In this document: piece by piece, positions 41,892 through 51,592 of the stretch | Numbering within the stretch: position 1 is the stretch's first letter | Layout: every line of letters begins with the position of its first letter | Translations under genes and position numbers: made by a program | Assembly (NCBI RefSeq): GCF_027942865.1 | Contig: NC_134516.1 | Coordinates: 26,533,538 to 26,597,537 of the forward strand | DNA length: 64,000 nt | Direction: 5' to 3' | Origin: Odontesthes bonariensis | Taxonomy: Eukaryota; Chordata; Actinopteri; Atheriniformes; Atherinopsidae | Notes under the pieces: model-generated | Database searches by the model: none | What the model saw: the letters and a program-made list of their open reading frames with translations, nothing else | What the model was told of the DNA's origin: nothing

Positions 41892-44800
41892 ATAGAGTGG
41901 CGACGGCTTGGAGAGACAGCGGACAGCACGGAAAGACGGCAACTGGGGCAGGAAGGGCCAGCAACCCGCCCTGCATCTTCCGAGAGGAAGAAACCCTACT
42001 CAGCTACGAAACGTCTTAATGGAACATACCCCCAGGGGAGCCCGAGAGGGGGCGAGAATGAGCACCCCAACCGGACGGACAACCAGGCAACGACCCATGC
42101 AAACGGACAACCGACAACGAATACAACGTGCATATGCGGCAAGAGCTGCAAAAACCCGCGGGGTTTGAAGATCCACCAGACCAAGATGGGATGTTTGGTG
42201 AGAGAGCAACCAGAGCAGCGCACAAGGAACAGCCTCTGCGAGCCGCCGGAGGAGCCAGTGGGGGTCGAGCCCCACGGGCCCCTACAGACTCCAGAGGACC
42301 TTGGTGAGACGCAGGAGGATCCGAGCCAGGAGTCAACCCACAGCGCCCAGAACCTCCATGCTCGGGAAGCCCTAGCTCCAGACATTCCACAACACCAAAA
42401 GCGGGTCAAGTGGCCTCCTGCCAGTAAAGCGAGTGAGTGGCAGAAGCTTGATGACGATTTGGACGGTATCCTGGAAGCCACAATGAGAGGAGGGGCAGAC
42501 AGGAAACTCCAAGTAATGGCCACCATGGTCATCAGCATCGCCACTGAAAGGTTTGGAACAGTTGAGAAGCGAGCTGCAGCAAACCCTTACTCCAAGAACC
42601 GGAGGGCAGAGAAGATCTCACAGCTGCGACAGGAACTCAGGGACCTGAAGAGCCAGTTCAAAAGGGCAAGTGAGGACCTGAAGCCGGGGCTAGCAGAAAT
42701 TCGCTGTGTCCTGAGGAAGAAGTTGCTAACCCTCAGAAGAGCAGAGTGGCATAGGAAACGGGCGAAGGAAAGGGCTAAAAGACGCGCTGCATTCCTAGCT
42801 AATCCCTTTGGGTTCACCAAACAACTGCTAGGCCAGAAGCGCAGTGGCCATCTAACCTGCGCAAAAGAGGAGGTAGACTCATACCTCCACGAAACACACA
42901 GCGATGCAGTGAGGGAGGAGGACCTAGGTGAATGCAGAGACCTGATCAAGCCACCGGAGCCAGCCTGTGAGCTCAACACCAAAGCCCCCACCTGGAAAGA
43001 AATTCAGTCTGTGGTCAAGGCTGCAAGGAACAACTCAGCACCTGGACCCAATGGAGTACCCTACCTGGTGTACAAGAGGTGCCCCAAGCTCCTGAGCCGT
43101 CTGTGGAAAATCCTAAAGGCAATCTGGAGGAGAGGGAATGTCGCCCACCAATGGAGATCTGCAGAAGGAGTGTGGGTTCCGAAGGAAGAGAGTTCTACTA
43201 CCATAGAGCAGTTTAGGACCATCTCGCTGCTCAATGTCGAGGGGAAGATATTTTTCAGTATCCTTTCCCACCGGCTGTCAGACTACCTACTTCGGAATCA
43301 GTACATCGACACTTCAGTACAAAAGGGTGGGATCCCAGGGGTACCGGGGTGCCTGGAGCACAGTGGAGTGGTGACACAGCTGATAAGAGAGGCCCGAGAG
43401 GGGAAAGGGAACCTATCTGTGCTTTGGCTGGACCTAGCTAATGCATACGGCTCTATACCCCATAAGCTGGTGGAGGTGGCATTGGTGAGGCACCATGTCC
43501 CTTGTAAAATCAAGGCCTTAATCATGGACTATTATAACAGCTTTTACCTGAGATTCTCTTCTGGCGCAGTTTCATCAGAGCGCCACCGGCTAGAGAAAGG
43601 GATAATCACTGGATGTACCATTTCAGTGATTCTCTTTGCCTTGGCCATGAACATGCTGGTCAAGTCTGCCGAGCCGGAGTGCAGAGGGCCCATAACCAAG
43701 TCCGGGATCCGTCAGCCCCCCATTAGAGCATTTATGGACGATCTGACAGTAACAACAACGTCAGTACCAGGATGCAGATGGATCCTCCAGGGCTTGGAGA
43801 AGCTTACCACCTGGGCCCGCATGCGCTTCAAGCCGGAGAAATCCAGGTCTCTAGTCCTAAAGGGAGGGAAAGTGACCGACCGGTTCAGCTTCTTCCTAGG
43901 AGGCTCTCAGATCCCATCAGTCACGGAGAAGCCTGTGAAAAGCCTGGGGAAGATCTTCGACTGCTCCCTGAAAGATACAGCTTCCATCAGGGCTACCAAT
44001 GAACAACTGGACGGCTGGCTAACTGCGGTAGACAAATCTGGTCTCCCGGGGAAGTTCAACGCATGGGTGTACCAGCATGGCATCCTGCCCAGGATACTGT
44101 GGCCATTGCTGGTTTACGAATTCCCCATGTCCACCGTGGAAGGGTTTGAGCGGAGGGTCAGCAGCCACCTCCGACGCTGGCTGGGGCTCCCTCGGAGTCT
44201 CAGCACCCTCGCCCTCTACGGCAACAACAACAAGCTGACCCTACCAATCAAAGGCCTTGCAGAGGAGTTCATGGTAGCCAGGGCAAGGGAGGTTCTCCAA
44301 TACAGGGAATCGAAGGACCCAAAGGTTGCTCAAGCTGCGATTGAGGTGAGGACAGGCAGGAAGTGGAGGGCGCAGGAGGCAGTGAACCAGGCAGAAGCTC
44401 GGTTGTTCCACAAAGAGCTTGTAGGATCCGTGGCTATTGGCCAGGCGGGACTGGGAACCATACCAACAACCCACCTTAGCAGGCTCAGGGGCAAGGAAAG
44501 GCGGGACCGGGTCCAACTCGAGGTGCGTGCTGGAGTCGAAGATCAGCGTGCAAGCCAGTGGGTGGGGCTGAAGCAGCAGGGCGCGTGGACCAGATGGGAG
44601 GAAGCCATGGACAGGAAAATCTCATGGTCGGAGTTGTGGAAGGCAGAACCACTCCGCATAAAATTCCTCATCCAGTCTGTTTACGACGTCCTGCCCAGCC
44701 CGTCAAACCTCTTCCTTTGGGGTAAGGTTGAAGCTCCATCATGTACCTTGTGCCAGGGAAGAGGAACACTGGAGCACATCCTCAGCAGCTGTCCTAAGGC

Positions 44801-45416
44801 ACTTGGAGATGGGCGCTATCGTTGGCGCCACGACCAGGTGCTGAAGGCAGTTGCTGAGTCCATCCACTGTGCCATTGACCACAGCAAGCACTTACAACCA
44901 CTGAGGCTCAGGATACCATTCGTGAAGGCTGGGGAAAAGCCTCCTCCCCAGCCAAAGGCCCAAGCAGGAATCCTGGGAACAGCAAGGGACTGGCAGCTGA
45001 GGGTGGATTTGGGAAAACAGCTCAAGTTCCCTGAGAACATCATAGAGACACGCCTGAGACCAGACATTGTGCTGCAATCAGAGTCCTCCAAGCAGGTCAT
45101 CATGCTGGAGCTGACGGTGCCCTGGGAGGAGAGGATGGAGGAAGCCAGTGGGAGGAAGAGAGAGAAATACGCTGAGCTGGTGGAGGACTGCCGCAACAGG
45201 GGGTGGAGAGCAAGGTGCCTGCCCATTGAGGTCGGGGGAAGGGGCTTTGCAGGGAAGTCACTCTGCAGGGCCTACAGTCTCCTAGGCATCACAGGGGCAC
45301 GTAAGAGGAAAGCCATCCGCTCTGCTACAGAGGCCGCTGAGAAAGCGTCACGATGGCTGTGGATTCAGAGGGACAAGGCGTGGAAGAGCGCTTCTTGGAC
45401 ACAGGCCGGGAACTGA
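41892..45416 (+). CDS. LINE polyprotein: zinc finger, reverse transcriptase, restriction-like endonuclease
   Basis: Single open frame of 1,174 codons. An N-terminal CCHC-type finger (CICGKSCKNPRGLKIHQTKM followed by GC) binds target DNA in this group. The reverse transcriptase runs from about residue 370; motif A is LWLDLANAYGSIPH and motif C is AFMDDL, so catalytic Asp residues are present. Near the C terminus come a CTLCQGRGTLEHILSSC knuckle and the restriction-like endonuclease (RPDIVL, then ELTVPWEE, then KREKYAEL), which nicks the target for target-primed reverse transcription. This domain order belongs to the R2/R4/NeSL/Hero type; I cannot fix the clade. There is no in-frame ATG before the finger: the frame opens after TGA at 41889 and the first ATG is at 42186, inside the finger. 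Translation may start at a non-AUG codon, or the finger may be read from an overlapping frame. No internal stops, so the copy looks recent. Confidence 0.9.
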   Translation: MEWRRLGETADSTERRQLGQEGPATRPASSERKKPYSATKRLNGTYPQGSPRGGENEHPNRTDNQATTHANGQPTTNTTCICGKSCKNPRGLKIHQTKMGCLVREQPEQRTRNSLCEPPEEPVGVEPHGPLQTPEDLGETQEDPSQESTHSAQNLHAREALAPDIPQHQKRVKWPPASKASEWQKLDDDLDGILEATMRGGADRKLQVMATMVISIATERFGTVEKRAAANPYSKNRRAEKISQLRQELRDLKSQFKRASEDLKPGLAEIRCVLRKKLLTLRRAEWHRKRAKERAKRRAAFLANPFGFTKQLLGQKRSGHLTCAKEEVDSYLHETHSDAVREEDLGECRDLIKPPEPACELNTKAPTWKEIQSVVKAARNNSAPGPNGVPYLVYKRCPKLLSRLWKILKAIWRRGNVAHQWRSAEGVWVPKEESSTTIEQFRTISLLNVEGKIFFSILSHRLSDYLLRNQYIDTSVQKGGIPGVPGCLEHSGVVTQLIREAREGKGNLSVLWLDLANAYGSIPHKLVEVALVRHHVPCKIKALIMDYYNSFYLRFSSGAVSSERHRLEKGIITGCTISVILFALAMNMLVKSAEPECRGPITKSGIRQPPIRAFMDDLTVTTTSVPGCRWILQGLEKLTTWARMRFKPEKSRSLVLKGGKVTDRFSFFLGGSQIPSVTEKPVKSLGKIFDCSLKDTASIRATNEQLDGWLTAVDKSGLPGKFNAWVYQHGILPRILWPLLVYEFPMSTVEGFERRVSSHLRRWLGLPRSLSTLALYGNNNKLTLPIKGLAEEFMVARAREVLQYRESKDPKVAQAAIEVRTGRKWRAQEAVNQAEARLFHKELVGSVAIGQAGLGTIPTTHLSRLRGKERRDRVQLEVRAGVEDQRASQWVGLKQQGAWTRWEEAMDRKISWSELWKAEPLRIKFLIQSVYDVLPSPSNLFLWGKVEAPSCTLCQGRGTLEHILSSCPKALGDGRYRWRHDQVLKAVAESIHCAIDHSKHLQPLRLRIPFVKAGEKPPPQPKAQAGILGTARDWQLRVDLGKQLKFPENIIETRLRPDIVLQSESSKQVIMLELTVPWEERMEEASGRKREKYAELVEDCRNRGWRARCLPIEVGGRGFAGKSLCRAYSLLGITGARKRKAIRSATEAAEKASRWLWIQRDKAWKSASWTQAGN

Positions 45417-45434
45417 TCACTCCCGGTCGGGTCG

Positions 45435-45487
45435 CCTGGGTGAGGGGGTCTGAAGTTGAAAGACCCGAAACCCCCTGTGACCCCAGG
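45435..45487 (+). promoter_or_regulatory. 3' UTR stem-loop of the LINE
   Basis: CCTGGG...CCCCAGG and GGGGGTCT...AGACCC/ACCCCC pair across a short loop just before the terminal 56-bp repeat. RLE LINEs use 3' UTR structure to recruit RT, so this is a candidate recognition element. Confidence 0.5.
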
Positions 45488-45667
45488 TACTATCACTGAT
45501 GATGTGTCCAAGATCTTGCATCACAAGATGTATTGAATAACCGAATCCATGCTCTCCCAGAGGAGTGTATTACAATCCCACTTCTGACTCAATTTGTTGA
45601 AACAAAATTTGGGAAAACTTACCTCATTCTTTGGCTCCCGGAACACTAGTGAATAGGCATGGGTTCA

Positions 45668-45740
45668 GTTTCTGTAGTGTAGCGGTTATCACATTCGCCT
45701 AACACGCGAAAGGTCCTCAGTTCCAAACTGGGCGGAAACA
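45668..45740 (+). tRNA. tRNA-Val (AAC)
   Basis: 73 nt, GTTTCTG/CGGAAAC acceptor, anticodon loop CTAACAC (AAC). The T loop reads TTCCAAA instead of TTCGAAA, a change at a conserved purine, so function is uncertain. Confidence 0.85.
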
Positions 45741-45960
45741 TTACTTGCTCTTCATTTATTTATTTCATCCTTGTTTGAAGATGTATGACTGCACGTTAAT
45801 GATAGCAACATCAACATATTCATAATTATGGATAGGAGGGGAGCCTCATCTGCTATTCTTGACATGTAAAGTCAATTTTTGCAGGTTTTAAAAGATTTTC
45901 CGATGCTGTTGTTTGAAACGGACTTTGGCGAATACCAAGCTGCTGAGCGAAAATGGCAGC

Positions 45961-46031
45961 CTTCGGTCAAGGAATCGAACCCTGTTCCTCCGCTTCACAG
46001 GCGGATTCTAACCTTTGACCATTGAAGAAGA
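45961..46031 (-). pseudogene. tRNA-Asp-like copy with GTG anticodon
   Basis: Same repeat as the tRNA-Asp-like copies, but the anticodon loop reads CTGTGAA (GTG, a His anticodon). The acceptor stem is weak, so I call it a pseudogene. Confidence 0.6.
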
Positions 46032-46179
46032 TACAGAATGTGTTGCTTGACTGTCGTGCTAATTCTGAGAATACAAGCTGTAAGAGTATCACTGAAAAAT
46101 TGACAAAAAAATCACGTCGCTAAAACCCTTTCATTGTCAAGCATTTTCATGACTGAGAGCGTAAATTGACTGCTGAAGG

Positions 46180-46251
46180 GGTTCCATGGTGTAAAGGTCA
46201 GCACTCTGGACTCTGAATCCAGTGATCCGAGTTCAAATCTCAGTGGAACCT
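46180..46251 (+). tRNA. tRNA-Gln (CTG), T-stem mismatch
   Basis: 72 nt, anticodon CTG. ctcagtgg replaces ctcggtgg, which breaks one T-stem pair. Confidence 0.85.
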
Positions 46252-46596
46252 TCAGGTGTGTGCTGTCATGGTTGAGTTCTGGAAAGAAGATGTGTTGAGT
46301 AGGCTAGTCAGTTGTGAAATGACACCAGATTGCACGATTGATCAATTCCAGCTGAGAGGATCTGTGGTATGTGACATCACACCTCTGTGTTGATAGTTGA
46401 ATCTTTTTTGGTTTCTTCTTGCATATTCATTTACGATTCTTCTATTTATCCATGCTCTCCCACAGGAGTGTGTTACAATCCCACTTCTGACTCAATTTGT
46501 TGCAACTCCACAAACTCTTTCCGCTAGTAACAAAATTTGGGAAAACTTATCTCATTCTTTGGCTTCCGGAACACTAGTGAATAGGTGTGGCGACAG

Positions 46597-46652
46597 GTCC
46601 CATAGTGTAGTGGTTATCACGTTCGCCTAAAAAGCAAAACTGGGCGGAAACA
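46597..46652 (+). pseudogene. chimeric tRNA-Val fragment
   Basis: The 5' half GGTCCCATAGTGTAGTGGTT resembles tRNA-Val(TAC), and the 3' end CTGGGCGGAAAC matches the tRNA-Val(AAC) unit. The anticodon 3' stem, variable region and part of the T arm are missing. Confidence 0.7.
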
Positions 46653-47085
46653 TTACTTGCTCCTCCATCATTTATTTCATCCTTGTGTGAAGATGTATGA
46701 CTGCACGTTAATGATAGCAACATCAACATATTCATAATTATGGATAGGAGGGGAGCCTCATCTGCTATTCTTGACATGTAAAGTCAATTTTTGCAGGTTT
46801 TGAAAAGATTTTCTGATACTATGGTGTGAAACGGACTTTGGCGAATCCCTAGCTGCTGAGCGAAAATGGCAGCTTTTATGAGTATTAAAGGAGACATATT
46901 TTACCTCTTTAAACAAGTTAGAATTGGTCTATGGCACTGATGCCATGGTAACGGCCCGCGGGCTGGAACCGGCCCGAATGGACATCACAACCGGCCCGGT
47001 TACATCAGTGGTTGAGAAGTTTTTTTTTTTTAAATAAATAATACTATTATAAAATTTAAATCTACTTTTGTTTTTTTATCCTTAA

Positions 47086-47913
47086 CCCCCTTGTGTCTAA
47101 GGCCTTTTCAGAGACTTTGAGGCAGTTGTCATCACCTTGACATTTTCAAGTATTTCAACTAACTGTAAACATCTATGCAAAAGTGACATATATGGTTGTA
47201 TTCGGAAAAACCTAACAAAAAACAATATGAGAGTGAAGTGAATGTAATACAAACAAGTTTTATTTCAATTGAGGGGAAACACAACTGTACAAAAAACAAG
47301 TTTTAGAGGTCTTCAAACAGTGCAAGAAAACACACTATAAATAAATCTAGCCAAGACTTTTGAAGGTTGAACCTTGTAAACAAAAGTGTTGGCTGCATAA
47401 AAGTAAAAAGTGCAGTCAGAAATGTTTTGTTGTTTTCACACAAACTCTAAAAAAGTTTTTGTAACTCCAGGCAGTGTCTCTGTTAGTTGAATACTAATTA
47501 GATGGGTGTGTAACACCCCTGATCCCCCCCACCCCCCTGTCACTCTCCATGTGATAATTGTCTGTCACTGGCAGGACATTGCTGCCTTCCCCCACATGCT
47601 GGCTGAATGGGGCGTGTTCTAACCTGTGAATAGCCACTCAATCACCTGGTACTTTACATGTGAATAGCGATAGGTGTGGCAGAGGAAGCTGCTGCAGTCT
47701 GCGACTACAGAAAATCCAAAGATTTCTGTTCACTCTCTTTAAAAAGGGCCAGCTATATAATTTATTTTAATATATATATATTTGAAAACTAGAAGTTTCA
47801 AGGTTTTTAATGGTGTCACTTATATGTTTGAATGACAAAAACTCACAGAGTTACATATGTGTTTTTGGAGATGTGTCAAAAATGCCCACCGGTGGGCATT
47901 AGACCCCAGAGTG
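47086..47913. mobile_element. piggyBac-like element, 828 bp, TTAA flanks
   Basis: TTAA at 47082-47085 and 47914-47917. The right end, read backwards, is CACTCTGGGGTCTAATG; the left end CCCCCTTGTGTCTAAGG is a diverged match. A palindrome ATGCCCACCGGTGGGCAT lies near the right end. No transposase. Confidence 0.6.
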
Positions 47914-47990
47914 TTAATGGTTTTAAGTATAATATTCATTTAATTAATTTCCACGTAATCCAACAGTTTGTCCCTCGCTCGTGCCGGTCT

Positions 47991-48062
47991 CAGTACCTTG
48001 GACAGAGACCAGTGCACGCGCTGCAACAGAGACCGGCAGCGCGTGCACTGTCCAAGGTACTA
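47991..48062. repeat. 26-bp inverted repeat with 7-base bulge
   Basis: Arms AGTACCTTGGACA...GTGCACGCGCTGC and GCAGCGCGTGCACTGTCC...GGTACT. The left arm has an extra agagacc. It lies 30 bases before the hAT transposase start. Confidence 0.85.
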
Positions 48063-48093
48063 ACTGACGAGTCGTGCGACATCAGTCAGGAAG

Positions 48094-49171
48094 GATGTTG
48101 TCTAAAAAGCGGAAGGTTGACTCTGAATGTAGAATCTTTCAGGAGAGATGGAAAGAAAAGTATTTCTTTTGGGAAGTGAGGGGCAAACCAGTGTGTTTAA
48201 TTTGTTCGCAACAAGTGGCTGTGCCAAAGGAGTACAACATCAGACGACATTACGAGACCCATCAGGAGAAGTACAACGACTACACAGGGCAACGTAGGAC
48301 ACAAAAGCTAAACGAGCTAGCCTCATCCCTCCAAAAACAGCAAGCGGCTTTCTCGAAATGCCGAGAGACATATGAAGGTTCGTTTTAATTGTATATCTTC
48401 TCAAATTCTTATTTTTACGTTAACTGCAGCTGTTTTCGAATGGGGATTTCTGTCTCGGCGCGCCTCCGTTAAGTTCTGATGGCGTTGCCCCTGGCAACCA
48501 ACAGCGTCTCCTGCCAACATGGCCGACCGTGACTCCTCATTCTCAATACTAACTTAACATTTTATTTCATGTTTATGGGCAGTGAAGGCGAGCTATGTCA
48601 TCGCATGGGAGATAGCCAAAGCTTCCAAGCCTTTCTCTGAGGGCGAATTCGTGAGGACGTGCATGATAAAGGCAGCCGAGCTAGTGTGTCCAGAAAATCG
48701 ACAAGGTCTTGCGAACATCAGCTTATCCCGACCAACAATGACCGAGAGAGTGGAAGAGCTCTCCAGCGACTTGCATAGCCAACTTAAAGAAAAGATTAAA
48801 TCCTTCGTCGCGTTCTCCATTGCTCTTGACGAGAGCACTGATGTGACTGATACGGCTCAGTTGGCGATATTTATTCGCGGAGTGGATGCTGCCTTGAATG
48901 TCACGGAGGAGTTTGTTTCCGTGGTACCCATGACAGACACGATTACAGCTAACGACGTGTTTGTTAGCCTTGTCGGGGCCCTTGACAATCTGGAGGTGGA
49001 CTGGAGTCGCGCTATCAGTGTGGCTACGGATGGTGCACCTTCCACGGTAGGAAGAAAGGCCGGAGTTGTCGTCAAGTTGAGAGAAAAGGTACGAGAGGCT
49101 AACCCAGACCAGGTATTCTGGAACTTTCACTGCATTTTACACCAAGAGGCGTTGTGCAGCAAAAGTCTGAA
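48094..49171 (+). pseudogene. hAT transposase, GTF2IRD2-like, C-terminally truncated
   Basis: Exon 1 48094-48377 starts MLSKKRKVDSECRIFQERWK and holds a BED-like zinc finger (CLICSQQVAVPKEYNIRRHY with ETH). A phase-1 intron (48378-48582) joins exon 2, which carries LDESTDVTDTAQLAIFIRG, ATDGAPSTVGRKAGVV and FHCILHQEALCSKSLK. These blocks match the hAT-derived part of GTF2IRD2-type proteins; DEST holds the first catalytic Asp. The rest of the catalytic core and dimerisation domain are cut off by the tRNA-Ser array. No frameshift is seen in what remains, so truncation was the inactivating event. Confidence 0.85.
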
Positions 49172-49198
49172 GTTAACTTTTCGCAACCCTGAGTCAAT

Positions 49199-49279
49199 AA
49201 TGTCGGCAAGATTTGAACCTACGCGAGGAGACCCCAATGGATTTCTAATCCATCGCCTTAACCTCTCGGCCACGACAAC
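49199..49279 (-). pseudogene. tRNA-Ser (AGA), damaged 3' end
   Basis: Array unit 1. A 9-base deletion removes part of the 3' acceptor strand; gcgaggag alters the variable arm. Confidence 0.8.
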
Positions 49280-49581
49280 GACATACACTTGTGTTCACCT
49301 TTGACATTCAACGGTTACAAATCATCATTTTCATGAAGGAATTCAACTCCTGAGAAAGACTTAAGATATGGCGATCAAGAAAAAGCTTATTTTTTGTTTG
49401 TTAGAAATGGTCAATCTTTCAAAATGGGTCAGAAGAAGGAACTGTGTCTTCAGAGATCAATCTGTGCAGAAGTTCATGTGATCAACGACACATCTGCCCT
49501 CTGTTTTGTTTCATCAAATGGTCCAAGGAACTTGTGCTTCTTTCCAGGTTAACTTTTCGCAACTCGAGTCAATAATGTTAT

Positions 49582-49660
49582 TGTTGTCGGCAGGATTTGA
49601 ACCTACGCAGGGACACCCCAAAGGATTAATATTCCATCGCTTTAACCTCTCGGCCACAAC
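49582..49660 (-). pseudogene. tRNA-Ser pseudogene, anticodon arm destroyed
   Basis: Array unit 2. aaggattaatattccatc replaces the normal anticodon arm and the 5' acceptor strand is short. Confidence 0.85.
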
Positions 49661-49967
49661 AGCGACATACATGCATGTTCATCTTTGACATTCAACGGTT
49701 ACAAATCATCATTTTCATGAAGGACTTCAACTCCTGAGACAGACCTAAGTTATGGCGATCAAGAAAAAGCTTTTTTGTTTGTTTGTTAGAAATGGTAAAT
49801 CTTTCAAAATGGGTCAGAGTAAGGAGCTGTGTCTTCAGAGATCAATCTGTGCAAGAGTTCATGTGATCAACATGTGATCTGGCATTTGTTTTGTTTAATC
49901 AAATTGTCCAAGGAACTTGTGCTTCTTTCCAGGTTAACTTTAAGCAACCTTGAGTCAATAATGTTAT

Positions 49968-50049
49968 CATTGTCGGCAGGATTTGAACCTGCGTGGGGAG
50001 ACCCCAATGGATTTCTAATCCATCGCCTTAACCTCTCCCCCACGACAAC
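49968..50049 (-). pseudogene. tRNA-Ser (AGA), D-arm damage
   Basis: Array unit 3. The conserved ctcggcc is ctccccc, so GGCCGAG becomes GGGGGAG. Confidence 0.75.
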
Positions 50050-50352
50050 TACATACACTTTTGTTCACCTTTGACATTCAATTGTTACAAATCATCATTT
50101 TCATGGAGGACTTCAACTCCTGAGACAGACCTAAGTTATGGCGATCAAGAAAAAGCTTATTTTTTGTTTGTTAGAAATGGTCAATCTTTCAAAATGGGTC
50201 AGAAGAAGGAACTGTGTCTTCAGAGATCAATCTGTACAGGAGTTCATGTGATCAACATGTGATCTGCCCTATGTTTTGTTTAATCAAATGGTCCAAGGAA
50301 CTTGTGCTTCTTTCCAGGTTAACTTTTCGCAACCGTGAGTCAATAATGTTAT

Positions 50353-50434
50353 CGTTGTCGGCAGGATTTGAACCTACGCGGGGAAACCCCAATGGATTTC
50401 TAATCCATCGCCTTAACCTCTCGGCCACGACAAC
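50353..50434 (-). tRNA. tRNA-Ser (AGA)
   Basis: Array unit 4, 82 nt. Acceptor GTTGTCG/CGACAAC, anticodon AGA, long variable arm and T loop TTCAAAT all intact. Confidence 0.93.
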
Positions 50435-50738
50435 TACATACACTAGTGTTCACCTTTGACATTCAACGGTTACAAATCATCATTTTCATGAAGGACTTCA
50501 ACTCCTGAGACAGACCTAAGTTATGGCGATCAAGAAAAAAGCTTTTTTGTTTGTTTGTTACAAATGGTCAATCTTTCAAAATGGGTAAGAGGAAGAAGCT
50601 GTGTCTTCAGAGATCAATCTGTGAAAGAGTTCATGTGATCAAAGACATGTCTGCCCTCTGTTTCGTTTCATCAAATGGTCAAAGAACTTGTGCTTCTTTC
50701 CGGGTTAACTTTTCGCAACTCTGAGTCAATAATGTTAT

Positions 50739-50820
50739 CGTTGTCAGCAGGATTTGAACCTACGCGGGGAGACCCCAATGGATTTCTAATCCATCGCCTT
50801 AACCTCTCGGCCACGACAAC
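50739..50820 (-). tRNA. tRNA-Ser (AGA)
   Basis: Array unit 5, 82 nt. One G-U pair in the acceptor (gtcagc), otherwise consensus. Same as unit 9. Confidence 0.9.
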
Positions 50821-51124
50821 GACATACACGTATGTTCATCTTTGACATTCAACGGTTACAAATCATCATTTTCATGAAGGACTTCAACTCCTGAGACAGA
50901 CCTAAGTTATGACGATAAAGGAAAAGCTTTTTTGTTTGTTTGTTAGAAATGGTCAATCTTTCGAAATGGGTCAGAGGGAGGAGCTGTGTCTTCAGAGATC
51001 AATCTGTGCAAGAGTTCATGTGATCAAAATGCTATCTGGTCTTTGTTTTGTTTAATCAAATGGTCCAAGGAACTTGTGGTTCTTTCCAGGTTAACTTTTC
51101 GCAACCCTGAGTCAATAATGTTAT

Positions 51125-51206
51125 CTTTGTCGGCAGGATTTGAACCTACGCGGGGAGACACCAATGGATTTCTAATCCATCGCCTTAACCTCTCGGCCAC
51201 GACAAC
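51125..51206 (-). tRNA. tRNA-Ser (AGA), first acceptor pair lost
   Basis: Array unit 6. ctttgtcgg gives a G-A mismatch at the first acceptor pair; gacacc alters the variable arm. Same as unit 10. Confidence 0.75.
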
Positions 51207-51510
51207 GACATACACTCCTGTTCACCTTTGACATTCAACGGTTACAAATTATCATTTTCATGAAGGACTTCAACTCCTGAGACAGACCTAAGTTATGGCT
51301 AACAAGAAAAAGCTTTTTTGTTTGTTTGTTAGAAATGGTCAATATTTCAAAATGGGTCAGAGGAAGGAGCTGTGTCTTCAGAGATCAATCTGTGCAGAAG
51401 TTCATGTGATCAAAGACACTTCTGCCCTCTGTTTTGTTTCATCAAATAGTCTAAGGAACTTGTGCTTCTTTCCAGGTTAACTTTTCGCAACCCTGAGTCA
51501 ATAATGTTAT

Positions 51511-51592
51511 CGTTGTCGGCAGGACTCCAACCTGCGCGGGGAGAGCCCAATGGATTTCTAATCCATCGCCTTAACCTCTCGGCCACGACAAC
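51511..51592 (-). pseudogene. tRNA-Ser (AGA), T-loop change
   Basis: Array unit 7. The T loop is TTGGAGT instead of TTCAAAT/TTCGAAT, which weakens box B. Confidence 0.7.

Larger units (their letters stand above)
41781..45544 (+). mobile_element. RLE-type LINE inserted in tRNA-cluster spacer
   Basis: Other copies of this spacer (46437-46460, and minus strand near 61330) read ctatttatccatgctc without an insert. Here 3.76 kb is inserted, with ATC on both sides (41778-41780, 45545-45547). The first and last 56 bases of the insert are an identical direct repeat (41782-41837, 45488-45543). No poly(A) tail is present. It contains one long open frame. Confidence 0.9.
46930..49171 (+). mobile_element. 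truncated hAT element (GTF2IRD2-like), with nested piggyBac
   Basis: The left side near 46930 has ggcccgcgggctggaaccgg and cagtggttgag, typical of hAT-Charlie-type ends. A TTAA element is nested at 47086-47913. The two-exon transposase follows, and the element stops at 49171 where the tRNA-Ser spacer repeat (gttaacttttcgcaaccctg) begins. No right terminus. Confidence 0.7.

Noticed and set aside
41908-42168. 86-codon frame at the LINE start as a separate ORF1
   Set aside because: No recognisable domain, and it overlaps the main frame that carries the zinc finger. Kept only as a possible source of initiation.
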